This document shows positions 21,466 to 33,191 of a stretch of DNA of 64,000 nt, piece after piece. Where the stretch lies: positions 744,001 through 808,000 of the forward strand of contig NW_026570277.1 in the NCBI RefSeq assembly GCF_019649055.1, in the 5' to 3' direction. Position 1 is the stretch's first letter. Each line of letters begins with the position of its first letter. Under the pieces are notes generated by a model. It saw only the letters and a program-made list of their open reading frames with translations, did no database searches and was not told the DNA's origin. The position numbers and the translations under genes are program-made. The DNA comes from Paramacrobiotus metropolitanus. Its lineage: Eukaryota; Tardigrada; Eutardigrada; Parachela; Macrobiotidae.

Positions 21466-22901
21466 GTTTTTATGTTTTCCCGGCAGTTGATTGCTTTTAC
21501 TAAATTTTTTTACTTGATTAACCCTTAAGGTGAATTTCCACTCACATTACACCATTTTAAATTATACAGGAATCGATAGAGAATTCATTTCTCTATCTAC
21601 TGATGTGAATCAAGCTTTTATGAAAAAATTGCACACAATTACCCGTTTAAAAAAACTATGACAGAGCAGAAATCTTTTAGAAAGGTTTTCATACTGCGCA
21701 GAAGAGGAGATATCTCTGTTCTGGGGGGATGGCGAATTTGCTGACCACAAGCCACGAAATTATTAGCGGCAGCAAATGTTTGTAGAACAATGAAATTTAT
21801 TGCCCTGTTTTCATCTCCATCTCCATCGACAGAATGCTTTGACTAGTATCCAGAGTGTACAGCCAAAACGCATGTCACTGAGAGATGCTTTTTTGAGATG
21901 TTAAGACAGAATACGTTTCAGGCAGAGAACAGTCAAGAATTGTTGTTTTCATTACGAAGTTTGTACACGCTGTCCTCAAGGATGCCCGAAACGTACATTA
22001 CGGTCACTTGAATTTACTGCCGACTTTTGAGTGACACGTCATACTGTTTTCTTCCTACTGCAACTCCCTGTGAACCTTTTCAGTGTTTCTTATACTGTTT
22101 TTCTTACTCGGTATTTAAAAACTGTTTTTGTTTTTTAACAATTTCTTTCTTAACTATGACATCAGGAAGATGTCTCTGCCAGACTGTGTGATCTGGGGAA
22201 AATTAATTCATTCATTCATTCCACGTAGCGCTTGAGTGTCAGAGAGTCATTCCTACTCAGCTGCAACAATACGTGACCCAATGAGGCCGAGAAACAACAG
22301 GAAGCGCAGCACGAGCACCAAGAATAGGCCTGCTGTCCAGCCTAGTCTATACCGTTCACAAAAAATTCATTTTCTCAAAACAGCACATGTGGAGCAAATA
22401 ATTCGGTGTTTTATCCGACTTCAAGTCTGATCGCTCCACCACTTAAAGTAAATTCCCATACACATTCTGAACAAAAATGAAGCTGTTCACATCTAAAATG
22501 ACCAAGTTATAAGAGTTTAAAATTTTCAAAAATTCATTGCGTCGTTGTTTTTTTAAGATATCATTACCATAATGGTTCAGAATGTTCTTTGGATACTGGA
22601 TATAGATTTACCATAATGGAAAATTTGGTCGGAGTCGGATAGGTAGGTGCATTATCTGACGCGACAGAGTTTTAAACTTTTTCCGATGATAACGCAGCAG
22701 CCGGTTATTGCGCGCACATTTTGAGTTTTAATCGATAAAGCTCAACGTTTTGAGCACCAAAAGCAGTAAGGCACACTATAGAACTGTTTACGAGTCCGCA
22801 GTGGTGTTTTTTTCTCGCAGGAGGGGTGCAAACGAGTAGAAACTCAGCTTAAGGTTGCAGGAGAGCAGAAGTTCAGAGAGAACTGCACTATCTGAGTATC
22901 C

Positions 22902-22920
22902 TTAACGCGAAGTGGCTAGC
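22902..22920 (+). repeat. Inner 19-bp TIR, left
   Basis: TTAACGCGAAGTGGCTAGC, the exact reverse complement of 26145-26163. Confidence 0.85.
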
Positions 22921-23160
22921 AACTCGGTACCTTTCCGGGAACGGGCATACAGCCGATGCGGTAATCTTTTTGACTACAGTTTAGCATATGGTACATAAAG
23001 AAATGATTTCTGTACTTTAAAATGTGATCAATAGTAATAACGCACTCGTTGTTACTGAGGTATTAGCTTTTAAAGTGTAAAATTTGAAGTCAATTTTTAC
23101 AGAATGCCAATCTATGAAAAAATTTTCTCAAACGGCTGTTTTGTAGACAAAGGCGCTACA

Positions 23161-23317
23161 AGCTTATTATACGGACAGAATTTTGATTGATTGTAAACTT
23201 AAAAAGATAAAAAATCCGGGGTGTCAAAAGTGCACTTGGGGCTCCCTGCCCCTGGCTATTTCTGACCATATCTGCCGAACGAAACCATAAATAGAAATTC
23301 TGTCCGTATAATAAGCT
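23161..23317. mobile_element. 157 bp MITE with perfect 23-bp TIRs
   Basis: AGCTTATTATACGGACAGAA at the left end is mirrored exactly at 23295-23317. It sits inside the Mutator-like element, just downstream of the transposase stop, with unrelated TIRs. It could be a nested insertion, or possibly a terminator-like structure of the host element. No clear target duplication. Confidence 0.6.
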
Positions 23318-23400
23318 CAGACTGTGATGGTGTATTTAATGCAGTTTTTCAAATATTTTTTTATTGACAAACATCATTTTAGCGAATTTCTAAAGTTTAT

Positions 23401-25726
23401 TTATGGTTTGATCAGGACGAGCTTGCAAAAGTACACCATTTTCACAGCTTCGATGCCGGTACTGAGAAGTTCTCGGCTTTCTTTATCAAAGATAAAACCG
23501 CCAGATTTAGAGCTCGGGCGATTGCGCCGCTTTCTTTTAACTTGTCGCGATGAACTTTCATGGTCCGTATTGTGGTTGTAATCGCTTTCTTCGCTGTCGC
23601 TGGTCTCAGTCTCATTGATACTTTCATCGTTTCCACTTTCATCAAAATCAGAATTTTCAAATTCTTCTAATAGCTGTTTATCTTTCTCGGATCGACGTTT
23701 TTGAATAACCATTGCTCGCAAATCTTTCATTTCTTTCCTGTCAGCTTTTTGGAGCTTGCGCAGTGCTTCCCGCTGTTCACAGTATTCCAAAAATTTTGCC
23801 GGCGGTTGAAGTTCAAGTTCTTCAAATAACCGAATTACGGCATCTGTTAATCCCAAATTTTTTCGGACTGCCGCGAAGTGCGCAGCAAATTCCATGCTGC
23901 TTAGATGCTGCATTTTTGACTGCAAATTGTTAGTATTTAATAAAAATTAATAATATATTGAAAAATCGAACCTGCAGCTGATTCTGAATTGTTACCTTTT
24001 GCGCGTACAGCCAACAGAGAGAATTGTAGCTTTCGCACTGGGTGGTGGAAAATTGATGGTTCACTTGTTTCAAAAATTTTTCTTCCGTCAGTTCGTTGAA
24101 AAACTTATCCAAGCCTTTCATATATTCAGGTTTAACTACGCTTTTGGGGTCATGTTCGTAGCTATCCAATTTTCCAGCCATTGCGTGCCGCACGTAACCA
24201 CACCACAGCGTTTTCGAAAGTGCGCAATAACTACGAAATTCGGTATATGTAATTAATGTTTTTTTGAAAGCGTTTTTTTTAAATTAAATATGATTCGATT
24301 TCCTACTTACTCGTGACGTGGATCACTGTCAGATGAGGATTTATGATCTCTCACGGCTAAAATGGCGTTTCTCATATTTGTCGTATCTCCGTCATGAGAT
24401 ACGTTATCACGAATGGCATCTGCTGTGCGCCTAGCAATCACTTTTCCAAAATCCAAAGTGATTTTATTATGGCCGGTAATTTTTTCCCGCACGCCGGCTA
24501 TTACAACACTTTCAGTGCGCCGTAAAGTGTCAATGCGCTTGGGAAAATTTTTCATGACATGACCCCTATCCAAAAGTCTTGTCACAGGTTCACCAAACTC
24601 TTCAACGTAAATGTCTTTACAATCATGATGGCTTTTGCAGTCACCGTCCGTCATGAACGGATCGTACCTATAAACAATATTTTGCTGACTTATTTTTAAA
24701 TTAATTCGAGTTCACATAATACCTTGTTCAAGTGTTCAAACACGCTAACGCCTCCACGTGGCGGTAGAATAAGGCTCTGTCAGCCGCCACACGAGTCTCA
24801 TTGTAGTGGTGGTACTACTTGCATGCTTCTCGTGGGGGTCGACACAAGCAAACTCACCGCCCACGGGCAGACGTTACCGCATTATCAGAGCGAATCAGGT
24901 GAATAATTACGCTTATTGTGAACTGTGAACATCGCTAGACTTACCGCAAGCTGTGTTTTGAAAGTGATCTGCCGTACATAGTTCTGAATGCAAAGCGCTC
25001 CATTTCTGTTGACTTTCCAGCAAAATGTTTGGAACATTCATGATCAGGAATTACGGAAACTGCACCATCATCGCTGGTTGATTGTGTCGATTTAAAATTG
25101 GCGCAAATTTGGCAATACTTCGACACACACATCAGATCAATAATTTTGTCCACTTCTGGAGCCAGTACTATGACAACCGCTTGTGTTGACTGTTGACCAC
25201 GGGTCATATACGCTCCATCACCACTAATAGCGACTTTAACGACAGCTTCCGGGCGGTTTAATTTTAATAAAGCAGCTGCCTCCGAAAAGCTTGTATTGGC
25301 AATGCTGACCGCCGCATTCCTTAATTGTCGAGCATAAATGCGATACGTTGAGTGACCAATTTCGCCAAATCCCATGCATGTCGTCAGTTGCAGTAAATTC
25401 CGGTATTTCATATTGGTCAAATGTCCAGCGACAACCATGTGTTTATTAATACAATAACCAAATCCTTCATCAATTTTCTCAGAAGTGGAAAACGTTCTGC
25501 TGTGCTTGGCATAGCCGCATCCACAAATTAACTCGTATGCAAATTCCAACCGATTCACGACCTTTAAATCAATTTTACGCTCGCAAACATTAGTTCCGCG
25601 AACATTTCGTTCGGTTATATGCCCACATTCTTCCCCAACTTTCATTAAACGACGGAAGCTTTCGATATCGATATCAAATATTATAGTATCCGGCAATTCT
25701 TCTGATTTTTTGTAACGACCGTTCAT
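23401..25726 (-). CDS. Mutator-like transposase, four exons, ~638 aa
   Basis: Exons by splice consensus and frame: 25726-24945, 24667-24311, 24230-23972, 23919-23401. They total 1917 nt with phases that agree at each junction, and no stop or frameshift is needed. The protein fits the animal Mutator-type DDE transposase pattern. A Cys-rich N-terminal region is followed by ISGDGAYMTRG (first catalytic Asp near residue 170), an SKYCxxC...HxCxxxxxGxSxxME block at 203-243, and the second Asp in FMTDGDCKSHHD across the exon 1/2 junction (~268-270). Further on is a TTQCESYN motif comparable to the family's TQNxNES. The C-terminus is Lys/Glu-rich and coiled-coil-like, followed by an acidic Ser-rich tail and a basic KRKRRNR cluster that may be a nuclear localisation signal. 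It would cut and paste elements bearing its TIRs. A domesticated host gene is possible but less likely, given the flanking TIRs. Confidence 0.8.
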
Positions 25727-26144
25727 TTTACTTGGTAGGTATACTCAGTTTTGGGAATGCGTAATGACTGCCGAATTAAACCGAAGCAAATGACTTGCCC
25801 ACGCAATCGTTATGACAGCTTGTACGGGAGTATACATGGGTTTTGTAATTATGACACGAGCCTGCTAATTACCCCTAGCTGTTCCAGACAATGGGGAACA
25901 ACACGCTAATGCTAACAAATAATTATGCGGCAGCGATTGAATGAAGTGCCCTTTCTTACCATAAGTGTAGCGCAACCGGCAGTTTTGCTGTCTGCTGCAT
26001 GTGCACCCCTAACTACTATCCAAACTTTATTTTTTTACTTTTTAAAGAAAAATGTTATGTTAGTGCTGGATAGTGTACTAGATAGAATAAAGAATGGCCT
26101 TCAAGATAAGCCATACTTATTTTTTGGGAATTATTTGAAATTTC

Positions 26145-26163
26145 GCTAGCCACTTCGCGTTAA
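26145..26163 (-). repeat. Inner 19-bp TIR, right
   Basis: GCTAGCCACTTCGCGTTAA, exact partner of 22902-22920. Confidence 0.85.
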
Positions 26164-26877
26164 TAGCCAAGCATTCGTTTTGTTTATCCCCTTGCTTATT
26201 GGTTTATCACGTTCTGTGAGTAGCAGTTGTTACCTAGTAGGTCATCTAGGGACTAGGACGGAACAGAAGTTCACTTCATGCACAAACTGTAGCAAAAATT
26301 AAGAATTAGGAAAGCTAGTTCCGGTTAACGGAGCGGAGGTTTTTGCAGGGCTGCACGACTTGGTTGACCAGTGTCCAGCCGAGAAAAGCCATTAGGGTGT
26401 GTCGTGGGGATGTATATCCCGATACTGGAGACTTAATGCAGCTCGGACTGACGATGTCGCATAGCGACTGCACATTTGTGTTTAGTACACTTAGTTGCTG
26501 TTGTGTCCACTGCAGTAATTCACCTTCAGTATTGCAGTAAAGTTGATTTACATGTACCTATCAAGCAGCTCCTTCCCTCGCCCACCCTCTTTTGCGAGGA
26601 GACGGGGGTTGATTTTAGCAAGGGCGACGTAATCGATTGCACCGGTGACCCGTGTTCCGGTGCTAGTGTCTTCATCCAGTGCTCACATAAATCTTATTAA
26701 TTACGCGTCGTTGCCGTAGTCTGTCGTAGCAAATAAATCTACAGGTTGAGGTACATAAGATATTATGTAAGCTATCCTGTTTTTGACAATACAACAAGAA
26801 AACTGAGTGGATAAATAAATAAAAGAAGCCAAATAAAACATAAGAAACTTTCGGAAAAACAGCAAATCGCCGATATT

Positions 26878-26990
26878 TCTGCGCCCGGAAATTCGGGGCG
26901 CAAGGCCAAATTCTGTGCGCCCGGACATCAGGGCGCATAGATCAATTCTATGCGCCCGGTTTATCGGGGCGCATAGCAGTCACCTTAATT
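26878..26990 (-). repeat. Outer right TIR of the MULE
   Basis: Reverse-complement partner of 21345-21465, with the same repeated unit and moderate divergence. Confidence 0.8.
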
Positions 26991-26995
26991 TAAAC

Positions 26996-27768
26996 TATCG
27001 CTGCGGCGCGACCTCGTTTTTTCGTTGAAGTTAAGATCGTCGTAATTTTTTTGTTTTCTATTTTGGCCTTAAATGCGACCGCAGGGGCCGTTTTTTTGCT
27101 GCTGCACGCGCGGAAACAGAGTTCCGATGTCATCGCTGCCGGTTGATCGCAAGACTTTCCTAAGCCGCGCACACGTAACAGGCTCCAAACTCAGCGATCA
27201 AAGGTTTCGCTGACAGCGCAGAGCTCTTCGAAAGAAACATGATTACGAAGTTCTTGATATATGTTGCTTTCTACTAAGGTAATACAGTGTTACTTAACCT
27301 GTCGGAAAGGACCGAGGAGTGGTGTCACAACTTCAAGGTGGCGTAATATCGTTAAAATTAACTCACCAATTAGAGCGCAAACAACCAACTGATGGTTGTG
27401 TGACAAGACAACAAGGGCATACTCCTATCGCAGTTGCCATGCTAAATGAACAACACAAAAAGGTCACTAAAGGACAACACACTCTCGTGACAGAGTGCCA
27501 CTGCACTACGCCACAAATGTTAATGGCCAAAAGGGGTGCGAAGGGTGGTGACAATAGCCAAAGAGAGTGTTGCCTGTAATTTTTTAAAAAGGCGTATGAG
27601 GCGTTCTGCGAAATTTTATAAATTGCGAGCAATCTTAGTTATTTTAAGTTTTGTAGGTATCCGGCCGTCGCTGTCACTAATTTCGGAAAATTAAACAGCT
27701 TTACGCGGTGATAAGGTTTTACCAATAAAAAACTCATGCTGTTGCGTTTTCTAGCTGCTTTTTCAGGC
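26996..27768 (+). promoter_or_regulatory. 5' flank of F-box copy B
   Basis: No gene in this stretch. The last ~120 bases share blocks with the same position upstream of copies C and E: GTATCCG-CGTCGCTGTCA at 27657-27678, 36051-36058 and 57508-57520, and AGCTTTACGCGGT at 27699-27711 and 36081-36093. The shared part is probably 5' UTR and core promoter. The exact transcription start is not visible. Confidence 0.45.
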
Positions 27769-30700
27769 ATGAACGCGACACCGTTGTACTTTCGCAAGCT
27801 GTTTTCGGGTGCACGCAAAGTCAACTTCGGGAACACCGTGCTGGTGCAACGCGACAACGGCGAATGGTGGCTCGGATACGTACAGGACATTGACGGCAAA
27901 CGTTTCTTCGTGGATTTCGATGCCAGCACCATCAATGCCCAGTGGATCCACACTAAGCATCTCTGGCCACAGCATTTTATCTCTAGTCGGCGCAATTATA
28001 AGGATTTATTTGGAAAGGAAGCTATCCAGGTAGCCCTCCGGAATTCACCAAGTGAACCGCTGATTTTCCGTTCGGGCACGGTAACTGATTGGGAGAACGA
28101 TATGTTCTTTTTTGTGAACGTGGCTAATCAAAATCTTGACGGGAAAAATCCACAGTCAACGGCGTGCCACATCGTGCATCGCAACTATTTTGTTGTAAAG
28201 TTACCAGTACCTGGTGATGGTGAATGTTTCTATCGGCGAACTACCGGATTCTTGTACAAAAAACATGTGCTGAAGTTTCCTAAAGCTCATCTGTTGCCGG
28301 AAGTGGATTTTCTGCCGGCGTTTCTTGGCCAAGTTAGCCAGTTCGCGGTTGATCGCAGCCGTTATCCGTGTGATGCAAACTGTGGCTTTGAAAGAACTGT
28401 TTTAACGGATACAAGCACCTTCACTTGCCAAGTGAAAAACAGTGAAACACATTGCTGGTTCCATCGCATCGAGTTGGGTTGTCGGGTGTTTGCGCAAGTA
28501 GGATTCGATACAGTCACATTTATCTGTGCGGAAATGCACAGTGACGCAGCAGGTAACAGTATGTTCTGGAACAAAGAATCCTTGAAAAAAGCTTGCAAAA
28601 ATTATCTCGCTGAGAACCAAGGGAGTGCCTCTGCTACCGCCCACATGACACCACACAGCACTTGCCATTACGGTCAGTATAATGCAGACCATGAAGACAC
28701 CGTTTTAGCTCAAACTTAGTATTGTGCCGATGTACGGTATTTCTAAGTTGAATATTCTGCAGATGGGGAAGAAATGTCCATCAACGACCTGCCGCATCCC
28801 ATCGTAACATCTATCTTGCGTAATCTGGATGTTGAGGCTCAGTTGCAAGCAAGCCGGTAGATTACCAGTTAACTTTCGTTTAAAGCAAATTACTTTTTTC
28901 TGGAGTCTCAATAGTCTGTCAGTTGTTTAACATTCTCGATAATTCCGAGTCGAATCTGTGGAATGAGGACCAGTTAAAACAGAAAGTTTTTTTGAAATTA
29001 CGTAAAACTGCAATAATTATTACAAACCGCAACTATTAAAAATTGATAAATATACAGTATACAATAAAGATAAACACAGTATAATAAAAAAAATATACGG
29101 TATACAGTCTATAGATAAATATACCGTATACAGTAAAACTGATAAATATACAATATATATACAGTATAAATATACAGTAACTTCAACGTTAGTCGCATTT
29201 CGCACACTTTGGCAGTACGAACTTGCGTACACGAAACCAGAGAGACGGTCCTCTCCGTTTTACCCAAAATAAAAAAACTTGATAATTTTTTATTAACCTC
29301 TGTATACAAGCTTGTAAAAAAGCATTACTTGTCACGAAATTAATTTTCGAACAGTTTTCGACATGTGAAACAACGCGGAGAACTCTGGTGCCGGGTGTCT
29401 CTGGTGCCGGGTACGCAAACACGTAGCCGACACCAGAGAATTGATTGAGAATTTCCGGAATGCCGAAATATTATTAATTTATTGGAGCTTGCTTTACTTT
29501 TGATCAGAGTGTGCGCATTATGGAGACGGATTACCCAGAAAATCAGGGACACCGGCCAAATCATCTTCGATATGTGCAGGACATGCGCCAGGCGACCACA
29601 TGATGACGAGTCATACGCAGCGTACACTCGTTATCTCACTTTCAAGCTGGTAACCACACTGGATGGAATTCTCTCGAGACGCACTCATACGCTGGTGCTG
29701 ACGTCTTACGGGAATCATGCTCATGCTGCGAATGATGTTCATGCACAAATACGGATGATCAAGTCGATACTGCAAAATAAGGGCCTTCGTCTGCCTGTAA
29801 TGATAGTGAAGAACGGTTTCAGCTGCGATCAGGCGTCTTACCTGACCTTTAAACACAATACCAGCAGCGACCCCTTTGAGTGCGTCGCGCTGTCGGAGCT
29901 GATGTCCGTTTGTGAGGAGCTGGTGCTGGTCAATTATAACGCAGCGGACGCCATCACTTTATCAGCTGATGAAATACTGTTTAGGGAAAGGCCAACGCTT
30001 TCTTCCTTGTCCGAGAGGGCATTCCTGCGCCCCAATATTTTTAACGCTCGGTGTGACGTTTTCATTCCGCTGCTGCGTTTTCACTCCACAGAAACGGCGG
30101 CAGAACAGCGCCGAATATTTCTAGCCACGGCCAACGACCACTGTCCGCCTGTTGGCTTGAGGGTTTTGGAAAAGGTCAAAGCGATCCATGCGCGTTGGGT
30201 GCGGACATTTGGCTATCCGGATCATTGGGTTGGCATTCGCGCTTTCATACAGCTGTAAGTAGTCTGTGGGATGATATCTCAGACTCGGTAATTCCAGCTG
30301 CAATGCACATCACATTTTTCTTTACTTCAAGAGATTTTCTGCTTTCATGAATACTGCATGCTGTTCGCTGCTTTTCGTAATAATAGGGACTTTGCGCTGC
30401 GCGCTTCTGGTGGCAGTTGCTTGTAGCTCGTAGCTTTTATCCAGTCTGTGCTCTATTTCTGGTACAGTACGACTGATAAACTCACATTTGCCGTACATGA
30501 TAAATTCATGATATTAAACATCTGGGTTTACCATGTACGTACTCTGGTACGACTGATAAACTCACATGTACGGCAACCTTCGCCGGTTGCCGTACTTGTG
30601 AGTTTATCAGTCGTACCAGAGATAGAGCACAGACTGGATAAAAGCTACGAGCTACAGACAGCTGCCACCAGAAGCGTGTTTGCGCAACGTCACTATTAGA

Positions 30701-31147
30701 ATCATTACTAGTACTGCTTCGGCGTTTTTCGCATTCCGGACAGTTTCATCATACGGATACGGGTACTCGTACCATATACGAGTACACATCAGATATACGG
30801 TTTCTTCGCCGTTCCACGAGGCAAAACGGAAATATTTATCAAGTTTCCTAATTATAATGTGGAGCAATGTACAGAAATACCTTACCTCTGGTGTCCGGGG
30901 CGTGAATCCCTATTGTGAATGTGTGCGGAATGCCATAAAACTCGAAATACGAATAATCAAAAGCCACTAATCACCGTTAACTGCCACTGAATAATCAGCT
31001 AATTTAAGGGTCTAATTAACCAGGTTCAACAGCTTGTCCCTGAACAGCCATCCGCAACGCTGGGACACGATGGATCTCCGGCAGCTAGATATTGCCGCGC
31101 TGACCAATATCACCTTCACAGTCCTTGACAGGTGCTTCGAAGACTAA
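27769..31147 (+). CDS. F-box protein with Tudor/Agenet-like N-terminus, copy B (intact, 4 exons, 622 aa)
   Basis: Exons: 27769-28672, 28763-28856, 29508-30254, 31024-31147. Phases match at every junction (1869 nt). Residues ~22-63 (VLVQRDNGEWWLGYVQ, FFVDFDAS, WIHTKHLWP) resemble a Tudor/Agenet beta-barrel (inference). The rest of exon 1 has conserved cysteines in the second half. Exon 2 plus the start of exon 3 is a clear F-box, residues ~307-341 (INDLPHPIVTSILRNLDVEA, then QASR joined to VCALWRRI), the part that binds SKP1. Exons 3-4 form a ~290-residue C-terminal domain I do not recognise, with LVNYNAADAITL, AEQRRIFLATAN and HARWVR conserved in all copies. The likely role is substrate adaptor of an SCF ubiquitin ligase. 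The start chosen is the ATG of MNATPLYF, shared by all copies; an in-frame ATG at 27736 is not. The apparent stop after exon 3 is the TAA inside the GTAAGT donor. Confidence 0.8.
29040..29185. repeat. AT-rich ATACAGTATA minisatellite in intron 2 of copy B
   Basis: Irregular repeats of GATAAATATACAGTATACA-like units. They are absent from intron 2 of the paralogs. Confidence 0.8.
30380..30706. mobile_element. ~325 bp fold-back insertion in intron 3 of copy B
   Basis: Long inverted arms (GCTTCTGGTGGCAG, TGTAGCTCGTAGCTTTTATC, CGACTGATAAACTCACAT) mirror each other around a centre near 30590. Intron 3 of copy C runs straight from GCTGCTTTGCTTAATTATTA to ACTACTTCGG where this copy has the insertion, so the paralog preserves the empty site. 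Non-coding. Confidence 0.75.
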
Positions 31148-31409
31148 ACTACACCAAACAAAGTGGTACGATTGCCCAAATAAATGTTAAGAGACTCTGG
31201 TTCTTCCACACTTTATTTCTTATCAGGAATATACTGAAGCAGATGTTGTCTAAGCGGCTCACCATGTACGACTACCTGCCCTGATTAGCTTTCTATAATC
31301 AGCATTACTAGACACATTTATCGGAAGCTGCCCACTCTATTTCTAAATCTCTTGTGCTTTTCCCGCTAAGAAACCTAAGAATAACCTAAGAGTAACCTAA
31401 GAATAACCT

Positions 31410-31520
31410 AGCCAGGCAGTATTTCCGCCTCCAAATTCAAAAAAGTCTCGTTTTTTTGTAAAAAGGTAGTAGACTACCGTGGTACACTTAAAAAAATCTT
31501 TTCATCTGCAAAGGTCAGTT
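31410..31520 (+). repeat. Left arm of inverted pair with 34035-34135
   Basis: CAGTATTTCCGCCTCCAAATT, a long T/A run and AAAAAGGTAGTAGACTAC occur inverted at 34035-34135. The pair brackets ~2.5 kb of nested retroelement fragments. AACCTAAGAAT repeats lie just outside or at the edge of both arms. Confidence 0.75.
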
Positions 31521-31632
31521 GGGTGTAGTCTAACATAAATTAAATGAGTACAGAGTACATATACTATTAGACTAGATTAGAGTACATATACTATTAGACT
31601 ACATAAACTACTATACAGAGTACATATACGCC

Positions 31633-32196
31633 GGGGCCTGGCTTAACGCCCTTCCTGCGAAAGTATTCGGAAACTTCCTGGATGATCAAACTTTTCGCTT
31701 TTCTGTTGGCTTGTGGCTTAGCGCTAAGATCGTGGAACAGCATTCGTGTGCAAGATGCGGTAAAGAGGTTGCAGAAAACGGATACCATGGGCTTGCCTGC
31801 AAGAAGTGCATCGGGAGAAGGGAACGCCATAACGGCATTAACGATATCATATTGCGAGCGCTGTGTAATGCTGGCATTAAGGCATATCCGGAGCCCATTG
31901 GCTTTTTGCGTGAAAATGGAAAGCGCCCGGATGGAGCCACGCGTTGGAAGTGGTACCGCGGACAGCCGTTAGTATGGGACGTTACTTGCAGAGACACGAT
32001 GGCGGATTATTCATACATCGACGTGACCTCAAAGTGTGCTGGCGCTGCCGCCGAACTGGCTTGCCGGGAGAAGATTGGAAAATACAAGTCGCTTACTGAT
32101 CGCTGTAATTTTGTCGCTTTTGCATGTGAGACTTTTGGCACTTGGTGTGAGACCGGCATTGATACGTTAAAGGAGATTGGTAAGAAGTTGTTTTAA
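31633..32196 (+). CDS. Non-LTR retrotransposon C-terminal fragment with restriction-like endonuclease signature
   Basis: The open frame begins mid-domain (AGAWLNALPAKVFGNFLDDQ) and ends in a TAA. It contains a CCHC knuckle (CARCGKE...YHGLAC), then RHNGINDIILRAL, EP, KRPDG and VWDVT. The RPD...D spacing is the PD-(D/E)XK-like signature seen at the C-terminus of retrotransposons with a restriction-like endonuclease (R2-type order). The reverse transcriptase and everything upstream are missing, so this is a 5'-truncated, inactive insertion. The 3' UTR runs to about 32395, with TGTACATATTGAGAAATAAA near its end. A second, more damaged fragment of the same protein family lies at 33530-33867. Confidence 0.75.
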   Translation, partial: GAWLNALPAKVFGNFLDDQTFRFSVGLWLSAKIVEQHSCARCGKEVAENGYHGLACKKCIGRRERHNGINDIILRALCNAGIKAYPEPIGFLRENGKRPDGATRWKWYRGQPLVWDVTCRDTMADYSYIDVTSKCAGAAAELACREKIGKYKSLTDRCNFVAFACETFGTWCETGIDTLKEIGKKLF

Positions 32197-32569
32197 GGAC
32201 GGGCGAGAGTCGCTCTACATGTTTTCTGTTTCAACGTTTAAGTTTGGAGATTATGCGTGGTAACGCTTTGAGTGTATTCTGCACAGTCCCTTCTCATGTT
32301 AATTGGGACAAATTCTTCATTTGATCATATTTGTTGAGCGAAGCTCGCCTTGTACATATTGAGAAATAAAGTATGAAATACTATTAGATTGTAGTATTAA
32401 GTGCTCGTAACTGCATTTTATGCCGCAATATGGTTTTTGCGCGCACTGCACGTCCCGTTGATCCTTCCACATGCCGAGCGTCGACGTACGTACTACAGCG
32501 TGTGTGCGGTGACCATCGCAGCAAAATTATTAAATTTCAGAAATTCAATAACTTCGCTAATTTTCAAGC

Positions 32570-32700
32570 TATTTGAATTGTACAGATGCTCACGAATTGC
32601 CCATATGCTCATGAACTATAGTAACTATATATTAGGAAGCATTTAGGTAGGAAATTCTCAAAATGTGTGATGTAGCATCTGCCAGATAAGATGGGAATAC
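32570..32700 (+). repeat. Direct repeat with 33395-33525
   Basis: CCCATATGCTCA, ACTATATATTAGGAAGCATT and GTGTGATGTAGCATCTGCCA are shared in the same order and orientation, with a few differences. The two copies flank the SINE pair. Confidence 0.8.
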
Positions 32701-32787
32701 CGGAAGCATTTTTAGAGTTATGTGGGTGCTTCAAACCTGGAAGGGTCCACGGCTGGTCCAGTGGCCGCAAAATTATTATTATATTAT

Positions 32788-32968
32788 TGTCAGAGCGGCA
32801 TCCGCTCTCTATAGGATCGTTCGATAGAATATTTCATTAGATTTGTATGCTTTGGCGATAGCCTAGTGGTGCCTCTCTCGGCCTTAGAGTATGGAGGTTG
32901 TGGGTTCGATTCCCTCAATCGGCAGATTTTTTGCGAGTGTCTGTGCGAGCCTAGCCCAGCCCTTTCAT
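32788..32968 (+). mobile_element. tRNA-derived SINE-like unit, copy 1
   Basis: 181 bp nearly identical to 33192-33372. Its core at 32854-32924 looks like a tRNA: a 5' GCGATA paired with 3' AATCGGC, an A-box-like TAGCCTAGTGG and a perfect B-box-like GGTTCGATTCC. The D and anticodon arms do not fold cleanly, so it is probably a tRNA-derived repeat and not a working tRNA. Confidence 0.65.
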
Positions 32969-33191
32969 GGTAGCAGAGCCGTTCGATCTACGGATCCTCC
33001 TATTATTTCTATTAAGCTATTCGATTAATTAAACGTTTTAAGCGAAAAAGAAACTATTATTAAGCCGATTTGCCGAACGTATGACTTAACCGTTGTACGT
33101 ACAGCCGACTCGATATGAGTATGAGCCGATTCTATCAGTACGGGATTTGGGCTCTATCAGCTCGAGGGACCTCGCTTCGTAGCGGAGGGGG

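Larger units (their letters stand above)
21345..26990 (-). mobile_element. Mutator-like (MULE) DNA transposon with long GC-rich TIRs
   Basis: The outer ends are inverted repeats of about 110 bp built from ~30 bp GCGCACAGAATTTGGC / GGGCGCATAGAATT units (21345-21465 and 26878-26990). A second inner pair of exact 19-base inverted repeats (TTAACGCGAAGTGGCTAGC) lies at 22902-22920 and 26145-26163. Inside is a four-exon Mutator-type transposase on the minus strand (23401-25726). The outer TIR also contains TTAACGAAGTGGCT, resembling the inner TIR, so the inner unit may be the core transposon and the outer repeats subterminal expansions. I could not define a 9-10 bp target duplication for either pair. 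Confidence 0.7.

Noticed and set aside
32854-32924. Functional tRNA gene
   Set aside because: A-box and B-box look right, but the D and anticodon arms do not fold and the unit is repeated with 100+ bp of identical flank, so it is better explained as a tRNA-derived repeat.
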